Shown here: piece after piece, positions 56,501 through 64,000 of the stretch
Position numbering within the stretch: position 1 is the first letter of the stretch
How the letters are laid out: the number at the start of each line of letters is the position of its first letter
Source of the DNA: Enoplolaimus lenunculus
Lineage: Eukaryota > Nematoda > Enoplea > Enoplida > Thoracostomopsidae
Direction: 5' to 3'
Assembly: GCA_030248215.1 (NCBI GenBank)
Contig: JASANG010000523.1
Span: 62,001 to 126,000 of the forward strand
DNA: 64,000 bases
Program-made: the position numbers and the translations under genes
Notes under the pieces: generated by a model
The model's database searches: none
Seen by the model: the letters and a program-made list of their open reading frames with translations, nothing else
Told to the model about the DNA's origin: nothing

Positions 56501-59405
56501 CTAAGCCATTCTATGTGTCGTAGGACAATCTGCTATTCAAAGTAAATAGCAGATTGGCCTAGGCCAAATAGCGATTATAAAGTATAGCAAAACAACAATG
56601 ATGTAAAACCAACGCTGATTGGTTAAACTGGATGTTCTCACAATTCATCTAAACGTAACTATGTGTATTAAAGACTTGTAATATTATTGTTTCAGATGAA
56701 ATTGAAAGCCTCGAAAAAGATTTGGCGTTTTTGGAGTTTATTCAGTCGGAAGATTTTGACAACGTCGAACAGTTTTTAATTGAACTCTCACGTTATCATC
56801 CGGACTCAGAAGATGCGTATCATAGAGAAGTTGACGAAGTGATTACGTTGATTAGCAAAGGTATTTGCATTTGCATAGGTATTAGAGATGTGCCAATACC
56901 AAAATTTTTCCCGATGCCTATGCCGATGCCGATTCTTATTTTGAAAATATGCCGACACCGAACCGATGCCGAATCTGATTCCAATTTTAGGACACCATGC
57001 TTAACGAACTAATAGGATTTTACGTTACATCATTATGCGAAGACTTAAACGCTAACAACCATAAATGATTTTATAATTTTGTGAGAATGGTTCATTTCAA
57101 TGAATTTATTCAAACCCAAACGCCACGAAAAGTGCCGATTATTACCAATCCCGATGTAGATTAAGTCGGCACATCACTATTAAGTACTAGTTTAGTCCCC
57201 TCCACAGCACACTAATACTAATTTAATTCCGCACTGTTTTATAATATGATGTCGGAACGTGTTATTGTGTAGTTCAACCAGAACAACGATTTGAAAGCAA
57301 CCAACTAATTTTGATTTGTTGTGAACAACAATATTATAGTGACTCTTGTTTGAGATTGCGACTGATATGTTACTAGCTGTGTGAAAACGTTTGCAGGACA
57401 TGACATGTATAATTAATTGCATATTTAAAATATGTCATATTTTCGGTATCACGACAGTTCGTTGCCCGACAATTTGAAATGCGAAATTTCATCGACTCGA
57501 CAATTCATCGCCCATCATTATGATTAGGCTTAGGCTTCGGATTACGTGCCGAATTATGATTAGATTTATATATAGACTTTAGGAAACTGTTAGGCCAGAA
57601 GTTGTCGGGCGAAAAAGTGTAGAATCCATTGGTATTATGAGAAACATTGTATATTTTTATATACTGCAATTTTGTTAGGCGACCATTTCAATTACTTTTT
57701 CACCGATCGTGACGGAACACTGAAAAGTTATTCGTGCAACTATCAGTCCTCGATACAACCATCGTACAGCGGTGTCATTCAAGCGACGTTCGCACACCGG
57801 TGTACGCAGTACGCGGCAATAGTAACGTCGGCGCCGTTGATGAATATTGGCGTATTGGATGTGTCTGTAATGCCGGATGGATACTTTTGCTATGGAGCGT
57901 CAGGTTGGTTGGTGGGCGTTGTGCCGGTTACGCTGGTGGATTAGGAGCGTTGTGTGGTGTCTACTGTAACTGCGAGTAGATACGGTGCATAGCTACTTGC
58001 TTACATGCTGCTTTTCACATCTTTAACTTAGATAAATGAACAATTTTGCGATGTTGTGTAATTGCCAAGCACAACGAAATTTTTGGACAGTAAGGAATCA
58101 AATTATATTGTGATAGCTTGCTTAAAAATAGTTTGGCTTTGTATGTACCATGGTATGGTTTTGTAATGAACAGGTGGTCGAGAATGGTTCATTGACGCAC
58201 AGAAAAAGTTTCGCGACAGCACATTGAATATGGAAGCAGACAAAGTGTTGGATGCGCTTACCGCAGAAATTGAACGCGCTCTTGAACGGCCAGAATTTCA
58301 ACAGTTTCAGTGGATTGGTTCCGGACTCCAAAGACACTATGGTCACATTACGGTAGCGCACCAAGATTGCTATGGGACTATACCGAAGGTAAGTAAGCTA
58401 GAATTTTTTATGTATTTGCGTACTTTTAATTTATTTTCTATTAAATTTTATTCCTACATTCTGTGTGTCTGAGTTTTTTTATTGCGATTGTTGTAGTTTC
58501 TTCGAAGGCAGTCATTTTAGTGTCCTGTGCAGTGGCATTGTCCTTCTGTTTTGTATGCCGCCCATATTTAAGTGAGAACGGACCGTTCTTCCACGGGACT
58601 ACAGTAGAGTAAGCTTAAGTTTAGAATAATTTCTTGCATAGGCGTAGGCCTAGGTTTAGTTATAAGGCTTATCCTTACTCGAGGCTTAGGCTTAGGAATA
58701 GTCTTATACTACACTTGCCCTTGCGGGGCCTCATCTATACATGGGCACGTATGTCCAAGAAATCTGGTTTCATTGACGTGATCTTTAAGGTTAGCATACG
58801 ATTAAAAACGTTGCTTTCGAGTCTGGAGCGAGTACAGGTAGACAACCGGAAATAACTTACATTTTGGCTTACTTTTTTGCAAAGCCTAAATACATTTTAG
58901 TAATATAGCTTATCTTTTACTACGATTTGTGTATTCTTTCCAGGCCGAATCCAAACGTTGGATATCTGCCATCCATGACCTGGTCCGTGGCTACGATCCA
59001 TCGCCAGATTCGTTCGACGTCCACGAAACTGAAACGGACATCAAAATCATGCTCCGATCCGCAGTCACGCACAAGGTGTTCAACAAAGGGGACGGTGTCA
59101 GACTGTTCGCCTCAGAAATGGGTCTCAATTTGGCTGAGGGTAACATACTGTTGTGTGGCGATTCCGATACCGATGTACCGATGTTACAAGTTGCGCTTGA
59201 GCTCAACCCGTCGAATACGTATGCAGTGTTTGTGACCAAAAATGAAAAGTTACGCCGGAGGGTGACGGCAGCCTGTGAAGCGCATGGGAATCATAATTAT
59301 GTGTTTGTGAGTTGCCCAGAAGTCATATTGGGTGGCATGGCGGCTGCGACCATACGCGAGATTACCATCCGGCCCATTTCTCATACGGATTTGGATGAAA
59401 ATTGA
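40723..59405 (+). CDS. tps: Trehalose-6-phosphate synthase (GT20) with HAD phosphatase-like C-terminus, 19 exons
   Basis: Nineteen exons (listed separately) join in phase into 4752 bases: 1583 residues plus stop. Residues 1-550 are an N-terminal extension with a 15-glutamine tract and a block (FSLVLYDVNEGKNRLREVFA) known from nematode TPS proteins. The GT20 fold starts at RVINVSNAPPV (about 556) and shows YYGGISNGLLWP, WIHDYHLM, GFFLHIPF, GVERFDYTKGI and PRKDGMNLVAKE, so the arginine, lysine, aspartate and glutamate that hold UDP-glucose and glucose-6-phosphate are in place. Residues about 1285-1583 are HAD-like: TDRDGTLKSY, IVTSAPL and GDSDTDVPML keep the catalytic aspartates. Product: cytosolic enzyme making trehalose-6-phosphate. 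Whether the tail is an active phosphatase is open. An in-frame TAA precedes the ATG. Longer than the roughly 1300-residue nematode proteins. Confidence 0.95.
41267..41680 (+). CDS. tps: tps exon 2 (polyglutamine exon)
   Basis: Encodes residues 49-187: a serine/glycine-rich, presumably disordered stretch, 15 glutamines, a histidine/arginine patch (HKHGHRHR), and the ordered segment YEDECRRCRKELISTLKLLN. The acceptor is TTTTAG and the donor GTATGA. Phases 1 and 1 join smoothly to exon 3. Confidence 0.88.
41506..41550 (+). repeat. tps: Uninterrupted (CAA)15 in the tps coding region
   Basis: Fifteen pure CAA codons in frame. A pure run without CAG interruptions is prone to length change between individuals. 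Confidence 0.95.
41754..42120. mobile_element. CAGGGTGCAAAGC MITE in tps intron 2
   Basis: Starts CAGGGTGCAAAGCGAAACTG and ends GGAATTCCGGTTGCACCCTT (last base expected G). The interior shares GGGTGTCTGTTGGCTGGC and AACGTCGCATGAACAAATT with 45120-45485. It sits inside TATCCGG-rich sequence of another MITE family, so the intron carries a nested insertion. Confidence 0.8.
42416..42552 (+). CDS. tps: tps exon 3
   Basis: Encodes residues 187-232: GTAEIQGLKSMKGPNFDQYI, DLLCQLNDVLLRKW. The acceptor is TTTCAG and the donor GTAAAC, phase 0. Helical, part of the N-terminal extension. Confidence 0.9.
42912..43202 (+). CDS. tps: tps exon 4
   Basis: Encodes residues 233-329, including FENMVESLGFHTVLFWKQVV and YRESLLFSLVLYDVNEGKNR. 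This is the best-conserved part of the N-terminal extension. The acceptor is TTTCAG and the donor GTAGAT. Confidence 0.92.
43785..43922 (+). CDS. tps: tps exon 5
   Basis: Encodes residues 330-375: VFSHMVMRRTGSSNSLTGFT, then an acidic STEDINELDE run. The RRTGSSNS serine cluster resembles a basophilic kinase site (inference). At 138 bases with phase 0 at both ends it is skippable in frame. Confidence 0.9.
44438..45044 (+). CDS. tps: tps exon 6 (disordered linker and start of GT20)
   Basis: Encodes residues 376-578, mostly serine/threonine/asparagine-rich low-complexity sequence, closing with ERVINVSNAPPVSLKQ, the first beta strand of the GT20 fold. The acceptor is TGACAG and the donor GTAAGT, phase 1. 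Confidence 0.9.
45120..45485. mobile_element. CAGGGTGCAAAGC MITE in tps intron 6
   Basis: The left end CATGGTTCAAAGCGG and right end ATGCCGGTTGCATCCTG are diverged forms of the 41754 copy, in the same orientation and with the same interior. The flanks TAGGTAGC and CTTGTAGC agree at 5 of 8 bases, a decayed hAT-type duplication. Confidence 0.78.
45723..45925 (+). CDS. tps: tps exon 7
   Basis: Encodes residues 578-645: GSGGLVSCCGPVMQSDPDNM, WLACFGPSVPFG, then a serine-rich loop. GGLV followed by WLA corresponds to the GGL and W.G region of GT20 enzymes near the nucleotide-sugar pocket. The acceptor is TTTTAG and the donor GTAGGT. Confidence 0.9.
46385..46515. mobile_element. Fragment of TATCCGG-rich MITE in tps intron 7
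   Basis: AATATCCGGTATTTGG, TATACCGGAATCG and GGATATCCCGTTGCACACTGG are the end sequences of the family at 37927, without the interior. Confidence 0.5.
46943..47420 (+). CDS. tps: tps exon 8 (GT20 core)
   Basis: Encodes residues 646-805: HANVLDLLKEQAPTTPTDIK, a serine/asparagine insert, then NPVVVSDDDYNIYYGGISNG, LLWPAMHNLPEYI and DFLWIHDYHLML. The HDYH motif holds the acceptor-sugar phosphate site. The acceptor is TCGCAG and the donor GTACGT. Confidence 0.94.
47523..47868. mobile_element. ACCGAGA-rich element in tps intron 8
   Basis: Both ends are rich in GACCGAGACCGAG words (47530-47620 and 47782-47855) around an AT-rich middle with repeated TTTTTCATAGTTTT. The symmetrical layout suggests a MITE, but no exact terminal pair or duplication could be set. 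Confidence 0.4.
48429..48667 (+). CDS. tps: tps exon 9 (GT20 core)
   Basis: Encodes residues 805-884: DANVDVGFFLHIPFQPPEDF, then FTKIGFQTHRDRQKFLEL. FFLHIPFQ is a GT20 hallmark. The acceptor TTTAAG is less common than TTTCAG. The donor is GTATGC. Confidence 0.93.
49172..49361 (+). CDS. tps: tps exon 10 (donor-site motif)
   Basis: Encodes residues 885-948: VTYEGWTSSVGVFPVSIKNE and GKLFLGVERFDYTKG. The arginine and lysine of ERFDYTKG contact UDP-glucose in GT20 structures. The donor is GTTAAT, phase 1. Confidence 0.94.
49833..50004 (+). CDS. tps: tps exon 11
   Basis: Encodes residues 948-1005: GIREKLLAYRRYYELFPERI, VFLQVAVVNRRSVETYAQYQ. The acceptor is the AG at 49831-49832. Another AG 16 bases upstream (49815-49816) has a better pyrimidine context but would shift the frame, so the downstream one is chosen. 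The donor is GTAAGA, phase 2. Confidence 0.9.
50364..50554 (+). CDS. tps: tps exon 12 (catalytic loop)
   Basis: Encodes residues 1005-1069: LIFQTTGLPRPQLVAHYLAA and VTPRKDGMNLVAKELL. The aspartate and glutamate of DGMNLVAKE bind the donor sugar in OtsA. The acceptor is CTTCAG and the donor GTAAGT. Confidence 0.94.
50811..50908 (+). CDS. tps: tps exon 13
   Basis: Encodes residues 1069-1101: TEAQLNGAGFYTDDRKCYHR, VEDLKNVDTFAK. It corresponds to the A..QL..A segment after the catalytic loop. The acceptor is TTCTAG and the donor GTACGT. Confidence 0.9.
51178..51409 (+). CDS. tps: tps exon 14 (end of GT20)
   Basis: Encodes residues 1102-1179: IYHDAAVEDTATAAENGQML, SEFLIANDIEKWSSEFLDPS. The acceptor CATTAAG is weak and was chosen because it is the nearest AG that keeps phase 0 and the A..ED..A family pattern. 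The donor is GTAAGT. Confidence 0.82.
52042..52455. repeat. tps: Six tandem copies of a 69-bp unit in tps intron 14
   Basis: Units begin GTGTTGTCGCCGATCGATCG at 52042, 52111, 52180, 52249, 52318 and 52387. The first five are identical over most of their length and the sixth carries a few changes. Each holds the palindromes CGATCGATCG and ATATACGTAGTA-like words. Because 69 is divisible by three, several frames stay open, but the array is intronic and not a gene. Confidence 0.95.
52700..53897. other. tps intron 14, middle part
   Basis: AT-rich with no exon or clear transposon. A TTAGGC-type cluster lies at 53180-53225. Confidence 0.45.
53898..54077. mobile_element. GTGGCGGATCCA MITE in tps intron 14, with a nested fragment
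   Basis: Ends are GTGGCGGATCCAGG and GTGGATCCGCCATTG, flanked by AGTTTTT at 53891-53897 and 54078-54084. The interior contains TAGTGACCGAAATAAAAGGG and CCATTTTGAGTCCCAAT, one end of the TAGTGACC hAT family seen at 6899, so an older fragment is nested inside. Confidence 0.72.
54218..54588. mobile_element. CCGAATCC-rich MITE in tps intron 14
   Basis: Left GTGCCACCGAATCCATG and right GCGAATCCGGACCTTTG then GTTGCCACCCTG are roughly inverted, and CCGAATCCGAAT words occur on both sides of an AT-rich middle. The right terminus CCCTG fits the hAT type; the left is eroded. Confidence 0.55.
54750..54960. mobile_element. CAATCTGCTATTT repeat, copy in tps intron 14
   Basis: GGCAATCTGCTATTTACTAT, GGCCAATTACCATTTACC and CAACGCTGATTGGTTAA also occur at 56458-56640 in intron 15. 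This is a short dispersed element of unknown class. Confidence 0.6.
55051..55200 (+). CDS. tps: tps exon 15 (linker)
   Basis: Encodes residues 1179-1229: GIPIRAHFGISLQNAKQSLV, then a serine/threonine-rich stretch. It follows the longest intron (51410-55050). The acceptor is TTTCAG and the donor GTTAGT. At 150 bases with phase 1 at both ends it is skippable in frame. Confidence 0.88.
56458..56640. mobile_element. CAATCTGCTATTT repeat with hairpin, copy in tps intron 15
   Basis: Matches 54750-54960 but carries an added inverted copy. AATCTGCTATT and AAATAGCAGATT form a 12-bp hairpin with a short loop at 56526-56555, ending 56 bp before exon 16. Confidence 0.65.
56696..56860 (+). CDS. tps: tps exon 16 (acidic helical linker)
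   Basis: Encodes residues 1229-1284: DEIESLEKDLAFLEFIQSED, VEQFLIELSRYHPDSEDAYH. It has coiled-coil-like spacing of leucines. The acceptor is TTTCAG and the donor GTATTT. Confidence 0.88.
56883..57179. mobile_element. hAT-type MITE, CAGGGATGTGCC family, in tps intron 16
   Basis: GAGATGTGCCAATACCAAAA at the left and GTCGGCACATCACTA at the right match the termini at 18575-18929 with a few changes. The interior shares the GATGCCGATTCTTATTTTG block. It begins 22 bp after exon 16. No clear duplication remains. Confidence 0.72.
57679..57903 (+). CDS. tps: tps exon 17 (HAD motifs I and II)
   Basis: Encodes residues 1284-1359: FTDRDGTLKSY supplies the HAD nucleophile and acid/base aspartates, and AAIVTSAPL supplies motif II. 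The acceptor is TGTTAG and the donor GTTGGT. Confidence 0.92.
58174..58388 (+). CDS. tps: tps exon 18 (HAD cap region)
   Basis: Encodes residues 1359-1430: GGREWFIDAQKKFRDSTLNM, FQWIGSGLQRHYGHITVAHQ. It corresponds to the cap insert of trehalose phosphatases. The acceptor is GAACAG and the donor GTAAGT. Confidence 0.9.
58944..59405 (+). CDS. tps: tps exon 19 (HAD motifs III and IV, stop)
   Basis: Encodes residues 1431-1583. FNKGDGVRLFASEMG gives the motif III lysine and LLCGDSDTDVPML motif IV. The tail SCPEVILGGMAAATIREITI is very like nematode TPS C-termini. The stop is TGA at 59403-59405. The acceptor is TTCCAG. Confidence 0.94.
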   Translation, partial: AESKRWISAIHDLVRGYDPSPDSFDVHETETDIKIMLRSAVTHKVFNKGDGVRLFASEMGLNLAEGNILLCGDSDTDVPMLQVALELNPSNTYAVFVTKNEKLRRRVTAACEAHGNHNYVFVSCPEVILGGMAAATIREITIRPISHTDLDEN

Positions 59406-60672
59406 GGTCGGAGGAGACGGTAAGTGGAGTGTCTAGGTGAAGGCCGGACTAGCTATGGAAAAGATTTAGGGTCAACCTGGGAAAGGAAAAGCTGGGATGA
59501 AGTGAGGTAGAGTGAACGCGTGCCTGCGGATAGTTTCGACTGGATGGTTCGTGGCATGGTGTGTTTTGGCCTTTGGCGTTGAATATATTTTAGTGAGCAA
59601 AATGGTGGTTGTTTTTTTGTATTTTGTCTTTATCAGTAATTATGAGATTATCACCCGTAAAAATGTCTAAAGGCAGATATTTGAGATTTAATTTTCAGAG
59701 AAATATACGTGGAGAAATTTTGAATACTTGCTTGATTTTGGTCGTTGCTTTTGGAAGAAGTTTTTGCTAATGTATTTACATTTTTAATTGTTAGGGTTTT
59801 GATTCGCGTAAAATAGTCAATAGCGATATGCAAATGCAGCAGTTAAAGCTGTCAAAATGCGTTTTTACTAACTGGTTTTATTGCGTGTTTCTTCACATTG
59901 TCTGTTGTTATATTTGTGCGCAGAAGCTTTATTACATTGCTAATATTAGTGACGCCGGTGAGTGGTAGTAGTAGCTGCGTAGGATTGAGTAATTATGAAT
60001 GATTAGCAAAATGCAATTGCACCAATGATTTCTGAGATCGGTGATATAAATAGTTTCGTATGTAGAAAGTGGTTCGTGCCGTTTCCAATGATAACTAAAT
60101 CGGCTTACTACGTTTGTAGTAGAAATTTTGAATTATTGCAGTTAACTAAATGCAACAAAAATTGATTTAACTAGAATTCGAATATATTTTGGGTAAATTA
60201 AATGAATGAATAGGTGTAATACGAACTATTTTGAAAATCGGGCATAATGAACAAGGTGGAGGCTTAGCCCTCCGTGAAAAGTTCTACGCCCTCTTGTACG
60301 TTTTGTGAATTCATTGTATATGCGCTTTTTAAGATTAGTTTGATCTCAAAGCATAAGCGAGGCTTAAAATCGGAAAACTTGTTGAAAGTGTATTTTTGCT
60401 GATGAGGTTTGTGAATGTGTACTTAATAGCTTTGGTACTAGTCGTCTGTTCAAACATACATACATGTCTACCTTTTCTGTGTTCATAATGCAAAACATAT
60501 AATTGAATAAAAGTATTACGTATATTTTGATTGCGTTTTTTCCTAGTATTTCTTTGGTTACTTTGGTTATATTTACAGAAGAGACAGTTTACAGGAATTA
60601 CTAACAATGCTTTCAGAGTTTTTTTCGTGCAACTATCTGGTGGTGTGAATCAGATAAACAAATGACTGTGTT
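59406..60672 (+). other. tps: tps 3' flank and probable 3' UTR
   Basis: Non-coding, AT-rich. The nearest obvious AATAAA in a usable position is at 60506-60511, about 1.1 kb from the stop, which would give a long 3' UTR. An earlier non-canonical signal cannot be excluded. Confidence 0.4.
60506..60511 (+). promoter_or_regulatory. tps: Candidate poly(A) signal of tps
   Basis: AATAAA within AATTGAATAAAAGT. Weakly supported because of the distance from the stop codon. Confidence 0.3.
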
Positions 60673-60750
60673 GTAGGGTGCAGCCGGAGATTAAAAATAT
60701 CGAAGCCGGCAGTTGACCATTTTGCCGGAACAACAGTGAAGCAAAATTAT
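60673..60750. mobile_element. Single end of a CAGGGTGCAACC-family MITE
   Basis: TAGGGTGCAGCCGGAGATTA followed by GAAGCCGGCAG and TTGCCGGAAC matches the left end of the 5812 family. No right end was found. Confidence 0.45.
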
Positions 60751-61142
60751 ATAGACTGTTAAAATGATATTAGACGCGTTAACTATGTTTACTATAATCT
60801 GCAATGTGTCGTCAAAAAATGTTTACTGTCTCAAGTCTTTTCAAAATAAAATTTTAAAACTTTGAAAATCGGTGTTGTGTTATAAACAAACTTACTGAAG
60901 GACTTAACTTATGAAAGTTTAACTACCGAAATAGGTTGATCGATGTTCTGTGTCTGGTATATGTTTGTTGCCGTTTAATTCAATATTTGTTACTTCGCAT
61001 GGTAACTAATCCTTATATCAGGAATCGAATTGACAACAACATTTGTTTTGCATATCTGCTGTTACTGTATTGTCTCTACAATAATTGGTTACTTATATAT
61101 ATTTTGTATCTGTTTTGTCTTTTGTACACTTTCCCCACGTTT

Positions 61143-61165
61143 GCTTAGGCTTAGGCTTAGGCGTA
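61143..61165. repeat. Perfect (TTAGGC)3 run
   Basis: GCTTAGGCTTAGGCTTAGGC is the cleanest of the TTAGGC clusters. The hexamer equals the nematode telomere repeat; here it is interstitial and short. Confidence 0.75.
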
Positions 61166-63942
61166 GAGTTCGGTTTCAGAAACGGCTTGCTGAGTCGAAG
61201 CTTTAGGTGCAAATGAGGTGGAAGGTGTACAAGAGCTTCGATGTTTATTGTTTATTACTTGCAATAATTCAGTTGACATATATTGGGTGTTCGCGCTGCA
61301 ATTCTAGTTTAAAATTTGCACAACACAGTTTGGTTCGTGTTTGCAGCGATTTTGCAATCTTTTAAATGGCTATCGGCAAAAAATATTGTTAAATTTGCAA
61401 TATACACCATAACTACTGGTGTCAGGGTTGTTTCAAAAATTACACAGCGTTTTGGAAGAGTTCATGCGAGTTAATTGTTGCTCAATACAACCGTTATCAT
61501 ATGCTCGAAACCTTACATTCACGGTTGCAAGGAGGAATGATGTTCTCAAATGAGTGCCACACACATCAGTTAAAATGGCGCTATATTTCTCGTGCGGAAC
61601 TGTTGCCAGCCGTCAGCGGTTGGTGCCGTGCGTCACAATACGGTATCATACCGGACGGCACCGGAGGGTCGCGCACGTCGTCGGACGTCATCCAATGTAT
61701 AAGCGTCACCCTTAGAGATAGGTTTTCAAACTAAACAATTTGCTGCAACTATTGATGTCAAATTTTGCATAGAAATATATAAAGCATAGCAACTGAGTTT
61801 AGATAAAATGGTTAACAAAAAATTGTTAACAGTATTAGTGGATTTTCTGTGTTGCTGGTAACCAAGTTGAATGAATCCACATTTCCGTTGATTTAGTCGA
61901 ACTAAATTGTAAGTTGTGTTGACCTGTTTAAAAAATACTCAACATTTGTTTTGAATTCCATGCGAAGATGTGTTCTCTCATAAAAGTGCCTTTTACATAT
62001 ATATTATGTTTGGATTTATATGTTTTGTATGGATTTTGTAGTACATGAGTTTGGTGAATTGTGAGCTTTGTTTCAGATATTTACTAATTAAATTTGGTGG
62101 TAAAAACCAATAATCATTGATAGTTAACGTTGTACCCAGCAACCAGTCCTCACATTACTGTTTGAAGTGAACAGTTTCGGGATTTCATTGGACGATTTTG
62201 ATTCTCTCGCTCGCTATTTTGGTCTAGTTGGATGATTATGGTAGGTGGCAATGTGGTTGTGTTGTGTCATTATTTCAATTATTTCATAGTTCCTAAAAAA
62301 TTTTAAACAGTTGGTATACAGGAGAAAACAGCGGAAAAATTGAAGTTTTGGAAAAAGTCTGAGGAAATGTTTGGCTTAGCGTAATTTCTGTGTTATATAC
62401 GCTAGTGAAATTGTCAAAATTAGCCACCCAGAATGCAATTCGTCTTCGGAATGAAGCGCTTTGCCGACTACAGCATTAATGTGGAGTGGTTATGGTGAAG
62501 CTTTCATCTGCAGGAATACGTCTAGGTTGTTAGTAAAACTAAAATTTTCGCCTTCAGAAATCGGGATTGCCTGTGAACATCCATTGGTTGAGCTAAAAAT
62601 ATCTGGTGGAAGTTCGGAGAAAATTTTTGGGGGGTCCTGGAAAAATTTTGCAAACCTGACGCTGGTGACCCTAGGTATGGTACGTAGACAGTAAAAAAAT
62701 CCAATTGTACTATCGGTGCAGAATTTAAAACATGTTACCTTGTAGGTTATAAAATGAATGTTAAATAATTTGTTATATACGTCGATTTACTGATTTCTTA
62801 GTTGTATAAAGCATTTCGTTAAACAGATGCTTATATATAGTACAAATATAGAACGAAATCTAATGGCTTATGGCTGAGCATGAATCTAAACTCAAACATA
62901 AGCGAACGCGTCGTAAACTCTGTCTGTTTCTGCTCAAAATAATGTTCTACACACGGGAATGCAGGCAAATAGTAGGATCCGCTCACGTCTTAAACCTACA
63001 TTTATTTTATATTACTGGTTATATCTCGTTTTTTAACTGGAAGATTATTTGGAATATCATCAGCGTATGATGTATAATTGTGCTTTGTTTTGAGTATGTT
63101 TGCTTCGTTTATTAATTGATCTGAATTCCTGTAATTTGCGCTGCATTGTAACCGTTTAAAAACTGTTCTTCCGTTTAACGACGGGGTCAAATTGTGGCCA
63201 TTTCAATGCCTTTCTGCTGAGATGATCGGAAAGCATCAAAGCTGTAGCAGTACGTCAAGTTTTTGCCATTTTTCTGGTATCAAGCATATCGGTTCAAAGT
63301 AGTGCTAATGGTGTAAAACAGTTGCAACATATCTTTGGTAATGTGAAAGTGAAATAAATGTGCCATTTCACGAATCCTATAGGTTGTGTATTTCAGCAGT
63401 GAATCAGTCTATTTCTGGCAAATTGGTCTAATCAAGCCGTTACTGTGCATAGTTTACATGTGTAGCTTATAATTAGAGCAGCGAACCGCAACTTTATGAT
63501 AATTACGAATTTTTTAAATTGTATGAATGACTATTAATTTAAAACACTTGCCTTTTGTCCTGTGTCCTGTACACGCATTCAAATTTTTACTGAATGTTCG
63601 ATTGGGTTACTTTGTGTTATATATATTGGCGGCGGTATTTATATTAATGTGTTACATTTATTTTTATTGTATTTCATATAAATTCTTTTAAGAAATATTT
63701 TTGTAGTCTGTGTTAATGAGCAGATCGGTTATTTTACTCTTGTACAGTTTCTGCCAACGTAAAGGTAATGCTTAGGCAAGTAAGTCTTCCGGCCGTTTTT
63801 ATAAATTCCCCACAGTGGAAAATAGGCTTAAGCCTAGTGTCACAATATATGTATTGATGAGTATCGTATATTTTTCATAATCGGAACTCGGCCAATTGCT
63901 GAATTGCTAGCTTAACCCAAAGAAAAAATTCGTCTAAAATTT
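61166..63942. other. Intergenic, no gene seen
   Basis: AT-rich with no exon, RNA gene or definable repeat. Open frames at 61501-61734 and 62461-62694 lack any recognisable domain and any codon bias that separates them from noise. Confidence 0.45.
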
Positions 63943-64000
63943 TCGAGAAGCGTTTTATGTTTTGTACATGGGGGTCGAAAGGTGTATGTCCGTCCGTCCG
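63943..64000 (+). repeat. Tandem-core repeat family, copy 4, head only
   Basis: GAGAAGCGTTTTATGTTTTG, GGGGGTCGAAAGG and TGTCCGTCCGTCCG match the heads of the copies at 36402 and 39488. The rest lies beyond the window. Confidence 0.8.

Noticed and set aside
61501-61734. Small protein gene downstream of tps
   Set aside because: The 77-codon frame has no recognisable motif, no splice partners and no supporting signals. It was kept as intergenic.

Overview
The window is AT-rich, intron-rich, transposon-dense animal DNA with two complete protein-coding genes. Both genes have GT-AG introns that resolve without a break into single reading frames. The organism looks like an ecdysozoan, most likely a nematode or a close relative such as a nematomorph. 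The evidence is a long trehalose-6-phosphate synthase of the kind I know from nematodes (N-terminal extension, GT20 synthase, HAD phosphatase-like tail) and many degenerate TTAGGC-type hexamer clusters, which is the nematode telomere hexamer. This placement is inference.

Layout. 1-5.5 kb: a nearly intact L1/Tx1-like LINE on the minus strand, running off the left edge, with a GC-rich minisatellite just upstream of its ORF1. 5.8-10.1 kb: a stack of hAT-type non-autonomous DNA transposons inserted into one another, several with readable 8-bp target-site duplications, then a tRNA-like SINE head. 11.4-22.1 kb (minus): a 13-exon, 630-residue HABP4/SERBP1/VIG-family RNA- and ribosome-binding protein with unusually large RGG blocks and MITEs in most of its introns. 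22.1-40.7 kb: no complete gene; it holds MITEs, a C/T-rich array, an about 82-bp minisatellite in two opposing orientations interrupted by a TIR element full of CATATG-centred palindromes, a 115-bp triplicate, an orphan exon-like open frame, and two long copies of a repeat family with a tandem core. 40.7-59.4 kb (plus): a 19-exon, 1583-residue trehalose-6-phosphate synthase whose introns carry MITEs and a 69-bp array of near-identical units. 59.4-64 kb: non-coding, ending in another copy of the tandem-core repeat.

The two genes are unrelated in function. One makes trehalose-6-phosphate from UDP-glucose and glucose-6-phosphate and carries a phosphatase-like C-terminal domain. The other belongs to a family that binds mRNA and idle ribosomes. 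They are 18.6 kb apart with divergent start codons and show no sign of co-regulation. I see no complete transposase, tRNA gene, rRNA, CRISPR array, retroviral or Polinton-like element, or bacterial-type operon. Exon boundaries were placed by hand from splice sites, phase and family similarity; untranslated exons and transcript ends were not determined.
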